From: Streptomyces plumbidurans
GTDB lineage: Bacteria; Actinomycetota; Actinomycetes; Streptomycetales; Streptomycetaceae
Direction: 5' to 3'
Assembly: GCF_019857225.1 (NCBI RefSeq)
Contig: NZ_JAFJSY010000013.1
Span: forward strand, 120,013 to 184,012
Length of the DNA stretch: 64,000 bases
Made by a program: the position numbers and the translations under genes. Every line of letters begins with the position of its first letter. Position 1 is the stretch's first letter. Positions 17,467 to 26,114 of this stretch are shown here, one piece after another. The notes beneath the pieces were generated by a model. That model made no database searches and had not been told where the DNA came from. It was given only the letters and a program-made list of their open reading frames with translations.

Positions 17467-17501
17467 CCGTCAAGCCGGTTGGTTCGAGCTCTGGGGGTGC
17501 T

Positions 17502-17972
17502 GTGAGCGACTCGGACATGGTTGCCGCTCGGCTCGGTTATCAACATGCCAGGGAGCTGGCGGCGCGGGATGCGGGGCATCGGGCGGAACTGGAGCGGCTG
17601 TTGCTGCTGTGCGCGGACACGCTCGACGACTTCGACCGGCTGCTGGGTGATGGTCCGGAGCGGGACGCGGAGGCGTACCGGCGCGGGGTGCGGCGGATCG
17701 CCGAGCGGTTCGAGACCGCGCTGCGCGGTGAGGGTCTGGAGCCGATCGGGGTCACGGGCGAGCGGGCGGACCCGGCCACCCACCACGTGGTCGAGGTGCG
17801 GCCGTCGGCGTCGGCGAAGGAGGACGAGGTGGTGCAGGTGCTGCAGCGCGGGTACGGCCACGACGGCCGGGTGCTGCGGGCGGCGCGCGTGGTGGTCGCC
17901 GTGGCGGACGGTGAACGAGCGGGCGGGAGCGGTCGGTTGACCGGGAACGACACGGAGGGGGAGCAGGAATGA
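17502..17972 (+). CDS. GrpE-type nucleotide exchange factor
   Basis: 156 aa from a GTG with a GGGGG tract just upstream. The N-terminal half is a long helix ('RAELERLLLLCADTLDDFDRLL'). The C-terminal half has the GrpE beta-wing pattern 'GLEPIGVTGERADPATHHVV', then 'VVQVLQRGYGHDGRVLRAARVVVA', which matches the family 'GxxxI...GExFDPxxHEA...GYxxxxRVLRPAxVxV'. GrpE proteins release ADP from Hsp70. It is shorter than housekeeping GrpE and is not in a dnaK-grpE-dnaJ-hspR operon. Its stop overlaps the start of the Hsp70 gene (ATGA), so it is most likely the dedicated exchange factor of that Hsp70. Confidence 0.85.
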   Translation: MSDSDMVAARLGYQHARELAARDAGHRAELERLLLLCADTLDDFDRLLGDGPERDAEAYRRGVRRIAERFETALRGEGLEPIGVTGERADPATHHVVEVRPSASAKEDEVVQVLQRGYGHDGRVLRAARVVVAVADGERAGGSGRLTGNDTEGEQE

Positions 17973-20113
17973 CGGCGATCGGCATCGACCTGGGCACCAC
18001 CAACAGCGTGGTGGCGCGCTACGACCCGGACCACGGCGAGGCCCAGGTGGTCCGCAACGGCGAGGCGAACAATCTGACCCCCTCGGTGGTCGGCATGTTG
18101 CGCCGGGAGGGCGCCGAGCAGCTGCTCGTCGGGCAGCACGCGCTCAACTGGGCGGACCGGCAGCCCGAGGACACTGTGCTGTCGGTGAAGCGGCTGATGG
18201 GCCGCGACTTCACGGACGCCAAGGTGGCCCGGGCCAAGGAGCGGCTCAACTACCGCATCGTGGCGGGCGAGGACGACGACCCGCGCGCCCATGTCGTCTT
18301 CGGCGGCCGTACCACCACACCGGCGGAGGTCTCCAGCGCGATCCTCGGCAAGCTGGCCAAGGACGCCTCGCGCAACCTCAACGAGGAGGTGACGCACGCC
18401 GTCATCACCGTTCCCGCGCACTTCGGCGACGCGCAGCGCGCGGCCACGCGGGAGGCGGCGGAGATCGCCGGGATCACCGTCAAGAAGATCATCGACGAGC
18501 CGACGGCGGCCGCGATCGCCTTCGGCATGGACAAGAAGGCCGGGGAGCGCAGCCGTATCCTCGTCTACGACCTGGGCGGCGGCACCTTCGACATCTCGGT
18601 CCTGGACTCGACCAAGGGCCGTGACGGGACGGCCCAGTTCGCGGTGCGGAAGTTCGCGGGCGACGACTGGCTCGGCGGTGACGACTTCGACCTGGCGGTC
18701 GTGGAACGGATCGCGCAGTGGGTCGAGCGGGAGTGCGGCATCGACCCCTCCGGCGACAAGCAGTTCCGCTTCACCGCGAAGAAGTACGCGGAGCAGGCCA
18801 AGCGCGAACTGAACGACCTGCCCGAGACCATCATCAACATCCCGGCCGGCTTCCGCGGCGACGGCGTGGTCGTCGACGTCTACATGCCGCTCACCCAGGC
18901 CGAGTTCAGGCAGCTGACGGATCCACTCGTGCAGCGCACGATGAGCCTGGTGCGCGAGACCCTGGAACAGGACGGGCTGACCACCGCGCAGATCACGGAC
19001 GTGCTGCTGGTCGGCGGCGGGACGCTGACGCGTTCGGTGTACGAGGCGGTGGAAGCGTTCTTCGGCAAGGAGAAGGTCCGCCGCACCATCAACCCGATGG
19101 AGTGCGTGGCGCTCGGCGCCGGCATCCTGGCCGGGACGCTGGACGGGGTGGAGTGCCCGGCCGAGGACTGCGGGGCCGTCAACGACGAGGCGGCCGACGC
19201 CTGTTCGGCCTGCGGGACCAGCCTGGCGAGCGGCCGCGCGGTCGGGTCCACCGGTCTGTACGAGGTGACGGGCGTGGCCATGGGCATCGCCGCCGTACGG
19301 GGTTCGCAGCGCGACGTCTTCGTGCCGATCATCGAGAGCGGAACCGCGTATCCGCTGCCCGAGCCGTGCACCAAGGTGTTCCAGGCGACCGACACCCGGG
19401 TCATCAGAGTGCCGGTGTACGAGGGCAACAGCCCGGTGGCGAGCAAGAACCAGGAACAGGGCGTGGTGGAGTTCGAACTGCCCGACCCGATCGAACTCAA
19501 CCAGCGCGTCGACGTGTCGTTCAACTACGACGCCGACCGCACCATCACGGTGTCCATCAACGTGCCCGGCACCCAGATGCACATGCCGCCCGCACCACCC
19601 AAGCGCGAGAAGCCCCGCACCCAGCCGCCCGCCCCGGCCTACGAGCCGGACAGCGCCACGCTGCGCCAGCGGCTGGAGTGGGCGAAGCGGGACGCGGAGA
19701 AGTTCCTGCAGCGCTACGGCGGTTTCGTCGAGGACCTGCAGGAGATGAAGGTGCGCCGGGATCTGCAACAGGCCGAGCAGGTGCTGAGGCAGGGCGAGAG
19801 CGGCGAGTACAAGCGGCTCACCGAGCTGCTGATCGACGACATGTACCACAACTGCGGCTACGCCAGTCAGTTCCTGCACGCCGAGGAGGCCGCGGACGGC
19901 GCGCCCCCGGAGACGGCGGGGCTGATCAACGAGGCGGTGGGCTATGTGAAGCAGGCGCACGCCGAGGGCAACCGGCTGCTCGCCGCCCAGCAGGCCCGCA
20001 ATCTCGCCAACCTGGTGGCGCAGGCCTACAGCGCCCGCCGGGTCTCCGCGCTGCGCGACACGGAACACCTGGACGGGATCCTGCGGGTCCCCGACGACGC
20101 GGCGGACACGTGA
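17969..20113 (+). CDS. DnaK-like Hsp70 with inserted zinc ribbon
   Basis: 714 aa. The nucleotide-binding domain is canonical: 'IGIDLGTTNSVVA' (phosphate 1), 'IIDEPTAAAIAFG', 'VYDLGGGTFDISV' (phosphate 2) and 'VLLVGGGTLTRSV' (adenosine). Between it and the substrate-binding domain sits a four-cysteine insertion, C396-x4-C401-x10-C412-x2-C415, a zinc-ribbon pattern absent from housekeeping DnaK. A beta substrate-binding domain follows ('VPVYEGNSPVASKNQ'), then a Pro-rich linker and an alpha-helical lid-like region. It lacks the EEVD-like or Gly-rich tail of cytosolic forms. It overlaps GrpE upstream and the next Hsp70-like gene downstream (GTGA), which suggests translational coupling. Confidence 0.93.
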   Translation: MTAIGIDLGTTNSVVARYDPDHGEAQVVRNGEANNLTPSVVGMLRREGAEQLLVGQHALNWADRQPEDTVLSVKRLMGRDFTDAKVARAKERLNYRIVAGEDDDPRAHVVFGGRTTTPAEVSSAILGKLAKDASRNLNEEVTHAVITVPAHFGDAQRAATREAAEIAGITVKKIIDEPTAAAIAFGMDKKAGERSRILVYDLGGGTFDISVLDSTKGRDGTAQFAVRKFAGDDWLGGDDFDLAVVERIAQWVERECGIDPSGDKQFRFTAKKYAEQAKRELNDLPETIINIPAGFRGDGVVVDVYMPLTQAEFRQLTDPLVQRTMSLVRETLEQDGLTTAQITDVLLVGGGTLTRSVYEAVEAFFGKEKVRRTINPMECVALGAGILAGTLDGVECPAEDCGAVNDEAADACSACGTSLASGRAVGSTGLYEVTGVAMGIAAVRGSQRDVFVPIIESGTAYPLPEPCTKVFQATDTRVIRVPVYEGNSPVASKNQEQGVVEFELPDPIELNQRVDVSFNYDADRTITVSINVPGTQMHMPPAPPKREKPRTQPPAPAYEPDSATLRQRLEWAKRDAEKFLQRYGGFVEDLQEMKVRRDLQQAEQVLRQGESGEYKRLTELLIDDMYHNCGYASQFLHAEEAADGAPPETAGLINEAVGYVKQAHAEGNRLLAAQQARNLANLVAQAYSARRVSALRDTEHLDGILRVPDDAADT

Positions 20114-22020
20114 CCGCGGCGCGCAGCCCGGACGGGCGGGGGCACGAGCTGGGGCTCGGCCTCGACTTCGGCAGTACGGCCCTGCGGGCGGCGTTCGGCG
20201 GTCCGGGTGGCCCGGTGCGGCGGTTCACGCTGTCCGGTCCGCGCTGGCCGTGGCTGCTGTGCGAGCGGACGGTGACCGGGCCGCTGCCGGTGGCGTTCCC
20301 GAGCCTGAAGAGCCGGCTGGGCAGCGGCCGGCCGGTCCGGGTGGGCGGGGCGGCGAGGACGCCGGAGGAGGTGGTGACCGGGCTGCTGCGGGAGGTGCGC
20401 GAGCGCGCCGAGGCGGAGGCCGGCGGGCGGATCACCCAGACCGTCGTCAGCGTCCCGGTGAGCTACGACTCCGGGCAGCGGACGGCGCTGCTGGACGCGG
20501 CGCGTGCGGCCGGGCTCGGCCCGGTGCGGCTCATGGGGGACGCGATGGCGGCGGTCATCGGGCACACGGAGGGGCGGGGCAGTACGACCTGCCTCGTCTA
20601 CGGGCTGGGGTACGGCGGCTTCGAGCTGGGGCTGGTGCGCGGGGCGCGGGAGCGCTACCGGGCGCTGGGCCACGAGTCGGCGTCCACGACCGGGGGGCGG
20701 GCGTTCGACGACGCGGCGCTGACCGGCATGTTGCGCGCCGCGCGGCGCCGGGCCAACCCGGACCGGCTGGAGGAGACGGACTGGCTGCGGCTGCGGGCGC
20801 GGGTGGAACGGATCAGGGAGGAGATGGGCACCTCCGGCGGCGACGGGCTCCTGGAGCTGGACCTGGGCGGTGGGATGCCCGCTCAACTGCAGTTCGACCG
20901 GGCCGTGTTGGAGGAGTATCTGGAGCGCCATGTGCGCCGTACGCTCGACCGGGCGCACACCCTGCTGGACCAGTCGGGGATGGAGCGGCGGGACGTCGAC
21001 ACGCTGCTCCTGGTGGGCGGCGGCACCCGTCTCGCCGCGGTCCGGTCAGGGGTACGGGGGCTGGGCCGCGAGCTGGTCACGGCCCCCGCGGACCTGCTCG
21101 CCACGGGCGCGCTGTGGCACGCCTCGCAGCTCGCCGGTGCGCCGCCCTCGTCCCTGGAGGGCCTGGCCGCGGAGCCCGCGGACACCTCCGACGACACCCT
21201 GGCGGAGGCCCCCCGTCTGTCGGTCACCCTGCTGTCGCCGCCACCGGCGTCCTCGCCCCCGCCGGCGCCCTCGCCCGAGTCCGAGGAGTCGGTGCCGCCG
21301 TCCGGTCCGGGCGTGCCCCTGGACGTCGCGCTGGCTCGCCGGCTGGCCGAGCACGGCCGGGTGAAGGAGGCCAGGGCGCTGCTGGAGAGGATCCTGTCCG
21401 AGGCCGGGACCCTGCTGGAGTCCCTGGAGGGTGCGTCGGCCCAGGTGCCGGACGCGCCGTCGGCCGAGACGGCGGCGCCCGTCACCGCGGCCACCGGTCC
21501 GGGCCGGGAAGCCACCGGGGACGACCAGGCGGCGGCTCCCGCTTCCGCCGAGCCGACGGACTCCGAGCACTGGGCCGATCTCAAGGCCGCGCGGCGGCTG
21601 ACGGTGGCGCGGGACCTGCTGACGGAGAAGCGGTACGAGGAGGCGGTGCAGGCCTCGCACGCCGCCTGGCAGGCCGCCGGGGACGGCACGTCGGGCGCCG
21701 ACGTACTGGACGCGATGGTCGGGGTGCACTGCGCGGCGGCCATGGCCGACTTCTCCCCCGAGCACTATCCCGACGCCGAGCGCTGGCTGCGCTGCGCCTA
21801 CGGCCACGACCCCACCAACGCCGGGGTGCGCGAGTTGCTCGCCGAGCGCACCTACCGGCACGCCGAGCGGCTGGAGGGGCGGGGCCGCTTCGACGACGCC
21901 GTCGAGGCGCTGGAGCAGTGTCTGACCTGGAACCCCGAACACGCCTTCGCCCACGAGCTGTTGGAGCGCATCAGCCGCCGTGGCAGGAACCACCGGGACA
22001 GAGGCGGCGTCCCCCGCTGA
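20110..22020 (+). CDS. Hsp70-like ATPase domain fused to TPR-type helices
   Basis: 636 aa from a GTG overlapping the upstream TGA. Residues ~10-360 form a divergent Hsp70/actin-fold domain: 'GLGLDFGSTALRAAF' (phosphate 1), 'VVSVPVSYDSGQRTALLDAA', 'CLVYGLGYGGFELGL' (degenerate phosphate 2) and 'LLLVGGGTRLAAV' (adenosine). There is no beta substrate-binding domain. A Pro/Ser-rich linker leads to TPR-like helices ('LAEHGRVKEARALLERILSEAG', 'AERLEGRGRFDDAVEALEQCLTWNPE'). The degenerate phosphate-2 loop raises doubt about full ATPase cycling; it may be a regulatory or scaffold Hsp70. It follows the zinc-ribbon DnaK without a gap and precedes the membrane genes by 60 bp. Confidence 0.87.
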   Translation: MTAARSPDGRGHELGLGLDFGSTALRAAFGGPGGPVRRFTLSGPRWPWLLCERTVTGPLPVAFPSLKSRLGSGRPVRVGGAARTPEEVVTGLLREVRERAEAEAGGRITQTVVSVPVSYDSGQRTALLDAARAAGLGPVRLMGDAMAAVIGHTEGRGSTTCLVYGLGYGGFELGLVRGARERYRALGHESASTTGGRAFDDAALTGMLRAARRRANPDRLEETDWLRLRARVERIREEMGTSGGDGLLELDLGGGMPAQLQFDRAVLEEYLERHVRRTLDRAHTLLDQSGMERRDVDTLLLVGGGTRLAAVRSGVRGLGRELVTAPADLLATGALWHASQLAGAPPSSLEGLAAEPADTSDDTLAEAPRLSVTLLSPPPASSPPPAPSPESEESVPPSGPGVPLDVALARRLAEHGRVKEARALLERILSEAGTLLESLEGASAQVPDAPSAETAAPVTAATGPGREATGDDQAAAPASAEPTDSEHWADLKAARRLTVARDLLTEKRYEEAVQASHAAWQAAGDGTSGADVLDAMVGVHCAAAMADFSPEHYPDAERWLRCAYGHDPTNAGVRELLAERTYRHAERLEGRGRFDDAVEALEQCLTWNPEHAFAHELLERISRRGRNHRDRGGVPR

Positions 22021-22080
22021 GGAGAGCCCGGCCGATCGCAGGAGCACCGGACGTTCCGGTGCCGAGTCAGGAGAACTCGC

Positions 22081-23445
22081 GTGCCCACCGCACCCAAGCA
22101 CAACGACAAGAACTTCCTCGACCGCAAGGTGCTGGGCACGCAGCTGACAGAACTGCTCGACCGGCATCCCGACCGGCTCGCGGCCCGCAGGCCCGAACTG
22201 CGCACGCTGGCCGCCGACCTGGACGCCGACCGCCGGCTGCAGGCCTGGGCCGAACTCGACCTCGTCGAGACCTTCGTACGCCCGGAGAGCCTCGCCGCCG
22301 TGCCGTCGGGCGCACCGACCGGCACGCCCTGGTGGCGGCGGGCCCCCCGGGACGGCGTGCTGGAAGCCGTACTCGGTGTGCTGGTGTTCATTCCGCTGCT
22401 GGTCACCTGGTTCGGCCTGCGCGAAGCGGTGCGTGCCTATGGCGAGTTGAGCCGCGACAACCCCAAACAGGCGACCCGGCCCTTCCTTCAGCTGTGGCAG
22501 ACCGGTTTCGGCGGTCATCTGGCGGCGGTGGGCCGGTTCGAGAACGTGGCCATGATGGCCGTCGTACTGATCACCCTGCTGGTGCTGCTGTCGGTGTGGC
22601 ACGCGCACACCCGGACCCGGGCCGAGCGGGCGGAGGAGGAACGGCAGGCGGGCGACGAGCAGTTGCTCGGCTCGCTGGCCTCGCTGCTGAGCCGGGTGCA
22701 GCTGTGCCTCGCCCCGCACCGGGCCGCGTCCCCGGACCAGTTCTCCAGGGAACTCACGCGCGCGGCACAGCAGTTGCAGAACCTGCTGCAGAAGGCCAAC
22801 GGCAGCCACAAGCGACTGTCGGACGGCGCGGACGCGGTCGCCAAGGCGACCGACGCACTGCAGCAGGCGGCCGGGGCGCTGTCGGCCGAGGTGCCGCGGC
22901 TGGCGACGGCGGCCACCCGCGTCGAGGCCGCCGTCACGGCCGGTACGAGCGCCACGGACCAGGTGCGCCAGGACAGCAAGGAGTCGGCGCGGCTCATCGC
23001 GGACAAGCTCCAGTCGGCCTCCGGCGAGGTGCAGTCCGCGTTCTCGTCGCTGGTCGCCGAGCAGAAGGCGCTCGCGGCCAAGTCCGGGGCGGCGGCGCAC
23101 GCGGCCGAGCAGGCGGCGCAGGCCGTCGCCGCGGGCGCCGGACGGACCAACGACGTGGTGGACGGCATGCGGGAGGCGACCGAGCGCTGGGACGCGGCGG
23201 CCGCCCACTGGCAGGACGCGGCGGCCCGTCTCGACCAGGCCGTCCGCACCCTGAGCACCCGCCAGTTGCCGCCGGGCCCGCCCGCGCTCCCCGGACAGCC
23301 CTACGGCTCCAACGGCCCGAACGGCACCGCGCCCGCGGCCCCCGACGGGCACGCGTACGAGTACCCGGACGGCGGCAACGGCACCCAGGGCACCATGCAG
23401 TTGAGGTTCGGCCGGCGCCGGCGCCCGGACGGCGGTGAGGTGTGA
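22081..23445 (+). CDS. Two-TM membrane protein with long coiled-coil tail (possible MotA/ZorA-like stator partner)
   Basis: 454 aa from a GTG with AGGAG 7 nt upstream. After a ~90-residue cytoplasmic start, one membrane helix spans about 92-114 ('AVLGVLVFIPLLVTWFGL') and another about 153-173 ('VAMMAVVLITLLVLLSVW'). A basic turn follows, then an Ala/Gln/Glu-rich coiled coil to about residue 395 and a Pro/Gly tail. The next gene, overlapping by 4 bp (GTGA), encodes a one-TM protein with a MotB-like Asp helix. A two-gene pair of this design recalls proton-driven stator-type units such as ZorAB, but only two helices are seen here, not the three or four of MotA/ExbB. That relation is an inference. 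Confidence 0.72.
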   Translation: MPTAPKHNDKNFLDRKVLGTQLTELLDRHPDRLAARRPELRTLAADLDADRRLQAWAELDLVETFVRPESLAAVPSGAPTGTPWWRRAPRDGVLEAVLGVLVFIPLLVTWFGLREAVRAYGELSRDNPKQATRPFLQLWQTGFGGHLAAVGRFENVAMMAVVLITLLVLLSVWHAHTRTRAERAEEERQAGDEQLLGSLASLLSRVQLCLAPHRAASPDQFSRELTRAAQQLQNLLQKANGSHKRLSDGADAVAKATDALQQAAGALSAEVPRLATAATRVEAAVTAGTSATDQVRQDSKESARLIADKLQSASGEVQSAFSSLVAEQKALAAKSGAAAHAAEQAAQAVAAGAGRTNDVVDGMREATERWDAAAAHWQDAAARLDQAVRTLSTRQLPPGPPALPGQPYGSNGPNGTAPAAPDGHAYEYPDGGNGTQGTMQLRFGRRRRPDGGEV

Positions 23446-23936
23446 GCACCCGCCCCCAGCGCCGCACCCGCCGCCCCGGAGTGGTGGTCCTGGCCGGCTG
23501 GCTCTTCGCCGACCTGCTGCTGGTGCTCGCGCTGGTGTCGATGGCGGACCGGCCGGATCCGCTGGCCGACCCTCCCAAGCCGTCCCCGGCCCCCTCGACC
23601 TCCGCCCCCACGAAGCCGCACCCCTCGCCGACCGGGCCGCAGGGCGTGTCGCGCTCACCGATCAAGTTCAAGGTGCACGGCACGGACAAGGGCTCCCTGC
23701 AGCGCCAGCTGCGCTCCGCCACGGCCAAGTGGAAGGGCCGTACGGCGGCCCTGGTGCTGACGTTCGGCGGCGGCCAGGGCGGCACGGTGTACGCGCACCG
23801 CGTCAACGGCCAGCTCTCCAAGGCGCGGCCCGACATGTTCGGCAAGCGGATGGCGACGGACGACTTCCTCGACCTGAGCGCGTCGGCGAACACAGCGGTG
23901 GTGCGCGTGTACTTCTACACACAGCCCGCCCAGTAG
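23442..23936 (+). CDS. One-TM extracytoplasmic protein, MotB/ZorB-like N-terminus
   Basis: 164 aa. A basic N-terminus is followed by a single helix 'VVVLAGWLFADLLLVLALVSMAD' with an acidic residue, Asp24, inside it. The pattern 'WxFADLLLVL' parallels the 'FADLMT..' helix of MotB/ExbD/TolR, where the Asp carries the proton. A Pro-rich spacer then leads to a ~100-residue extracytoplasmic domain ('SPIKFKVHG', 'AALVLTFGGGQGG'). This does not show a recognisable OmpA peptidoglycan-binding motif. Its start overlaps the stop of the coiled-coil membrane protein gene, so the two probably form a complex. Functional assignment is tentative. Confidence 0.7.
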   Translation: MSTRPQRRTRRPGVVVLAGWLFADLLLVLALVSMADRPDPLADPPKPSPAPSTSAPTKPHPSPTGPQGVSRSPIKFKVHGTDKGSLQRQLRSATAKWKGRTAALVLTFGGGQGGTVYAHRVNGQLSKARPDMFGKRMATDDFLDLSASANTAVVRVYFYTQPAQ

Positions 23937-23984
23937 CGGGCCGTGGACCGTGCGGCGGCGGACCCGAGGAAAGGACCTTCGAGC

Positions 23985-26108
23985 GTGGCGCAGTGGCGGC
24001 CCGGACAGCGGGCGGCATGGGACGGGCCGGGCGGTGGCGGCGACGGGGGTAAGGGCGAAGGCTCGGCCGCGCGGCCGCCGCTGCCCGACCTGCCGTGCTT
24101 CCCCGCGATGCACGGCTACACCAAGCTGCGCGAGGACCTGGCCGCGCTGAAATTCCGGCATGTGGCCGACGCCTTGCGCCCGCCCCCGCCGACCGGGAAG
24201 ACGGCCTTCGGGGCGGCTCCGCGCCCCGGGAACGACGACGGGTTCAGGGTCCTGGACGGGCTGTGGTTCCGCGGCCGCGGCACCCGGTGGGTCCGGGTCG
24301 ACGAGGAGTACGTGCGCCAGGCACGGGACGGCTGGCGGGCCTGCGGTGATCCACGGGCCGACGGCGCGGCGGCCGTGGCGGACACGCTGGAGGCGTACGC
24401 CCGGCACGACCCGATGGGGCTGCGCCGGCTGCTGCTGTGGCAGCTGGCCTGTCTGCTGCGCGACGCGGACACCGGGCCGACCGAGGCGACGGCCAAGGAC
24501 CTGGGGGTGCACGCGGACGAGGCGGGATATCTGGCGGCTGCGGTGGCGCTGGGGTTCCCCGAGGACGGTCCGGCCCGCGAGCCGGCCGAACGCCTCGGCG
24601 ACCTGTGGCCCGACCGGCGGCTGTGCCGCGCCGAGAGGGCGGCCGCGCAGGTGTCGCACACCGGCCGGGACCACGTACTGACGCGAGTGCTGGGCGAGTT
24701 GCGCGCACAGCGCACCGCAATCCATCAACTCCTCGACAGGGCAGCCCGGTTGGAGGCGGGCGTTTCCGTACGGGCCGCGGTCAAGGCGCGGTTCGAGGCC
24801 GTGCGCCGGGCCGGGGACGACCCGGCGCTGGAGGCGGGTCTGCTGGGTGCCGCTGCCCGCGCGACGGACGTTCTCGGTGCCTCGGATCCCGGTCCGCACC
24901 TGGATGTGGTCCTGGACGAGCGGACCGTCCGTCTCGCCTGGCCGCCACCGCGGCCCGGCGTCGAACCGGTCACGTTCCGGGTGGTGCGCTTCCCCGACGG
25001 CGCGCCCGCGGACCTGACCGAACTGGCGGTCCTCGGCGGCGAGTCGGGGCCGCAGCCGCTGTGCCACAGCGAGGAGGACGCCCCGGTGGGCAGGGCGGTG
25101 CGCTACGCCGTCGTACCGCTGCGTCAGGACATGGTCGCCGGCATCCCGTTGGCGTCCGAGGCCGTGGTGGTCGCGCCCGAGGTGACCGGCGTGTCCGTCT
25201 CCCTCGTGCCGGACGGGGTGCGGTTGCGCTGGCGGGCGGACCCGGCCTGTGTCGAGGTCCAGGTGGAGCGCCGCGCGCAGGAGGCGGTGAACGTGTGGCC
25301 CGATGCGGTGGCGTGCGAGCGGGACGGGCTGCGGGACGTGCCGCTCGCCGCGGGCTCGTACCTGTACGAGATCCGCTGCGGGTATCCGGGACCGGAGGGC
25401 CGGACGGTCTGGTCCGAGGGCGTTCGGGTGCCGGTGCGTGCCGAGGCGTGGCCCGATCAGGTGGAGGACCTGGTGGGACGCCTCGTCGGCGACGGCGACC
25501 GGGTGGCGCTGACCTGGCGGCCGCCGCGGCAGGGGCTGAGCACGGTGGTGGCGTGGCCGAGCGGGCCCGTGCGTCCGGGCACGGACGTCTCCCGCCGCAC
25601 GGACCGGACGACGCCGCCGCCCCCGGCCGCTCCCGAGCCGTCGGTGGAGGTGGCCGTCCCGGAGCGGTCCCGGGTCCGCATGACGGCGCTGAGCACACTG
25701 GGCGGCCAGGCCCTGACCGGACCGGCGGTCGTGGTCGAACGACCGGGAACGGTAAGGGACCTGACGGCGCATCGCATCAGCGCGGACCGTGCCGCGGTGC
25801 GGTTCGAGTGGCCGGAGCCGGCCGTGCTGGTGCTGGTCGCCTGGGAGGGCGGGGGGCGGCGCGAGGAGCGGCGGGTGGCGCGCAGCCGCTTCCTCGCCGA
25901 GGGCTTCGTGGAGTTCCCGGTGACCGCGGACGCCTGCCGCGTGACGGTCGCCGCGGTGCCCCGCCCCGACGCCCTCGCGGTCCCGGCCGACGCGGCGATC
26001 GCGCACGTGCCCGCGGCCCCCGTGCCGCCGCGTCTGCTGCCGGCGGTGCGGCAGCCGGCGTACACCTGGCGCCACCGGTGGCGCAGATGGTGGCCGTTCG
26101 GCCGCTGA
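23985..26108 (+). CDS. Large unknown protein with fibronectin-III-like beta domains
   Basis: 707 aa from a GTG at 23985, preferred because an AAGGA-type site lies ~10 nt upstream; a GTG at 23943 has none. After a Gly-rich start, residues ~45-270 are mostly helical ('MHGYTKLREDLAALKFRHVA' is the most distinctive stretch). From ~290 on there are three to four beta-sandwich-like segments with FN3-like patterns ('TVRLAWPPPRPG', 'GVRLRWRADP', 'RVALTWRPPRQG', 'AVRFEWPEPAVLVLVAWEG'). The last 15 residues are rich in Arg and Trp. There is no signal peptide or transmembrane helix, so the FN3-like domains are presumably cytoplasmic, which is uncommon. The gene ends 6 bp from the convergent kinase gene. 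Confidence 0.72.
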   Translation: MAQWRPGQRAAWDGPGGGGDGGKGEGSAARPPLPDLPCFPAMHGYTKLREDLAALKFRHVADALRPPPPTGKTAFGAAPRPGNDDGFRVLDGLWFRGRGTRWVRVDEEYVRQARDGWRACGDPRADGAAAVADTLEAYARHDPMGLRRLLLWQLACLLRDADTGPTEATAKDLGVHADEAGYLAAAVALGFPEDGPAREPAERLGDLWPDRRLCRAERAAAQVSHTGRDHVLTRVLGELRAQRTAIHQLLDRAARLEAGVSVRAAVKARFEAVRRAGDDPALEAGLLGAAARATDVLGASDPGPHLDVVLDERTVRLAWPPPRPGVEPVTFRVVRFPDGAPADLTELAVLGGESGPQPLCHSEEDAPVGRAVRYAVVPLRQDMVAGIPLASEAVVVAPEVTGVSVSLVPDGVRLRWRADPACVEVQVERRAQEAVNVWPDAVACERDGLRDVPLAAGSYLYEIRCGYPGPEGRTVWSEGVRVPVRAEAWPDQVEDLVGRLVGDGDRVALTWRPPRQGLSTVVAWPSGPVRPGTDVSRRTDRTTPPPPAAPEPSVEVAVPERSRVRMTALSTLGGQALTGPAVVVERPGTVRDLTAHRISADRAAVRFEWPEPAVLVLVAWEGGGRREERRVARSRFLAEGFVEFPVTADACRVTVAAVPRPDALAVPADAAIAHVPAAPVPPRLLPAVRQPAYTWRHRWRRWWPFGR

Positions 26109-26114
26109 CGGCCC

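Noticed and set aside
17540..20068. 842-codon minus-strand open frame opposite the DnaK-like gene
   Set aside because: The plus strand holds unmistakable GrpE and Hsp70 motifs; the antisense frame is compositional.
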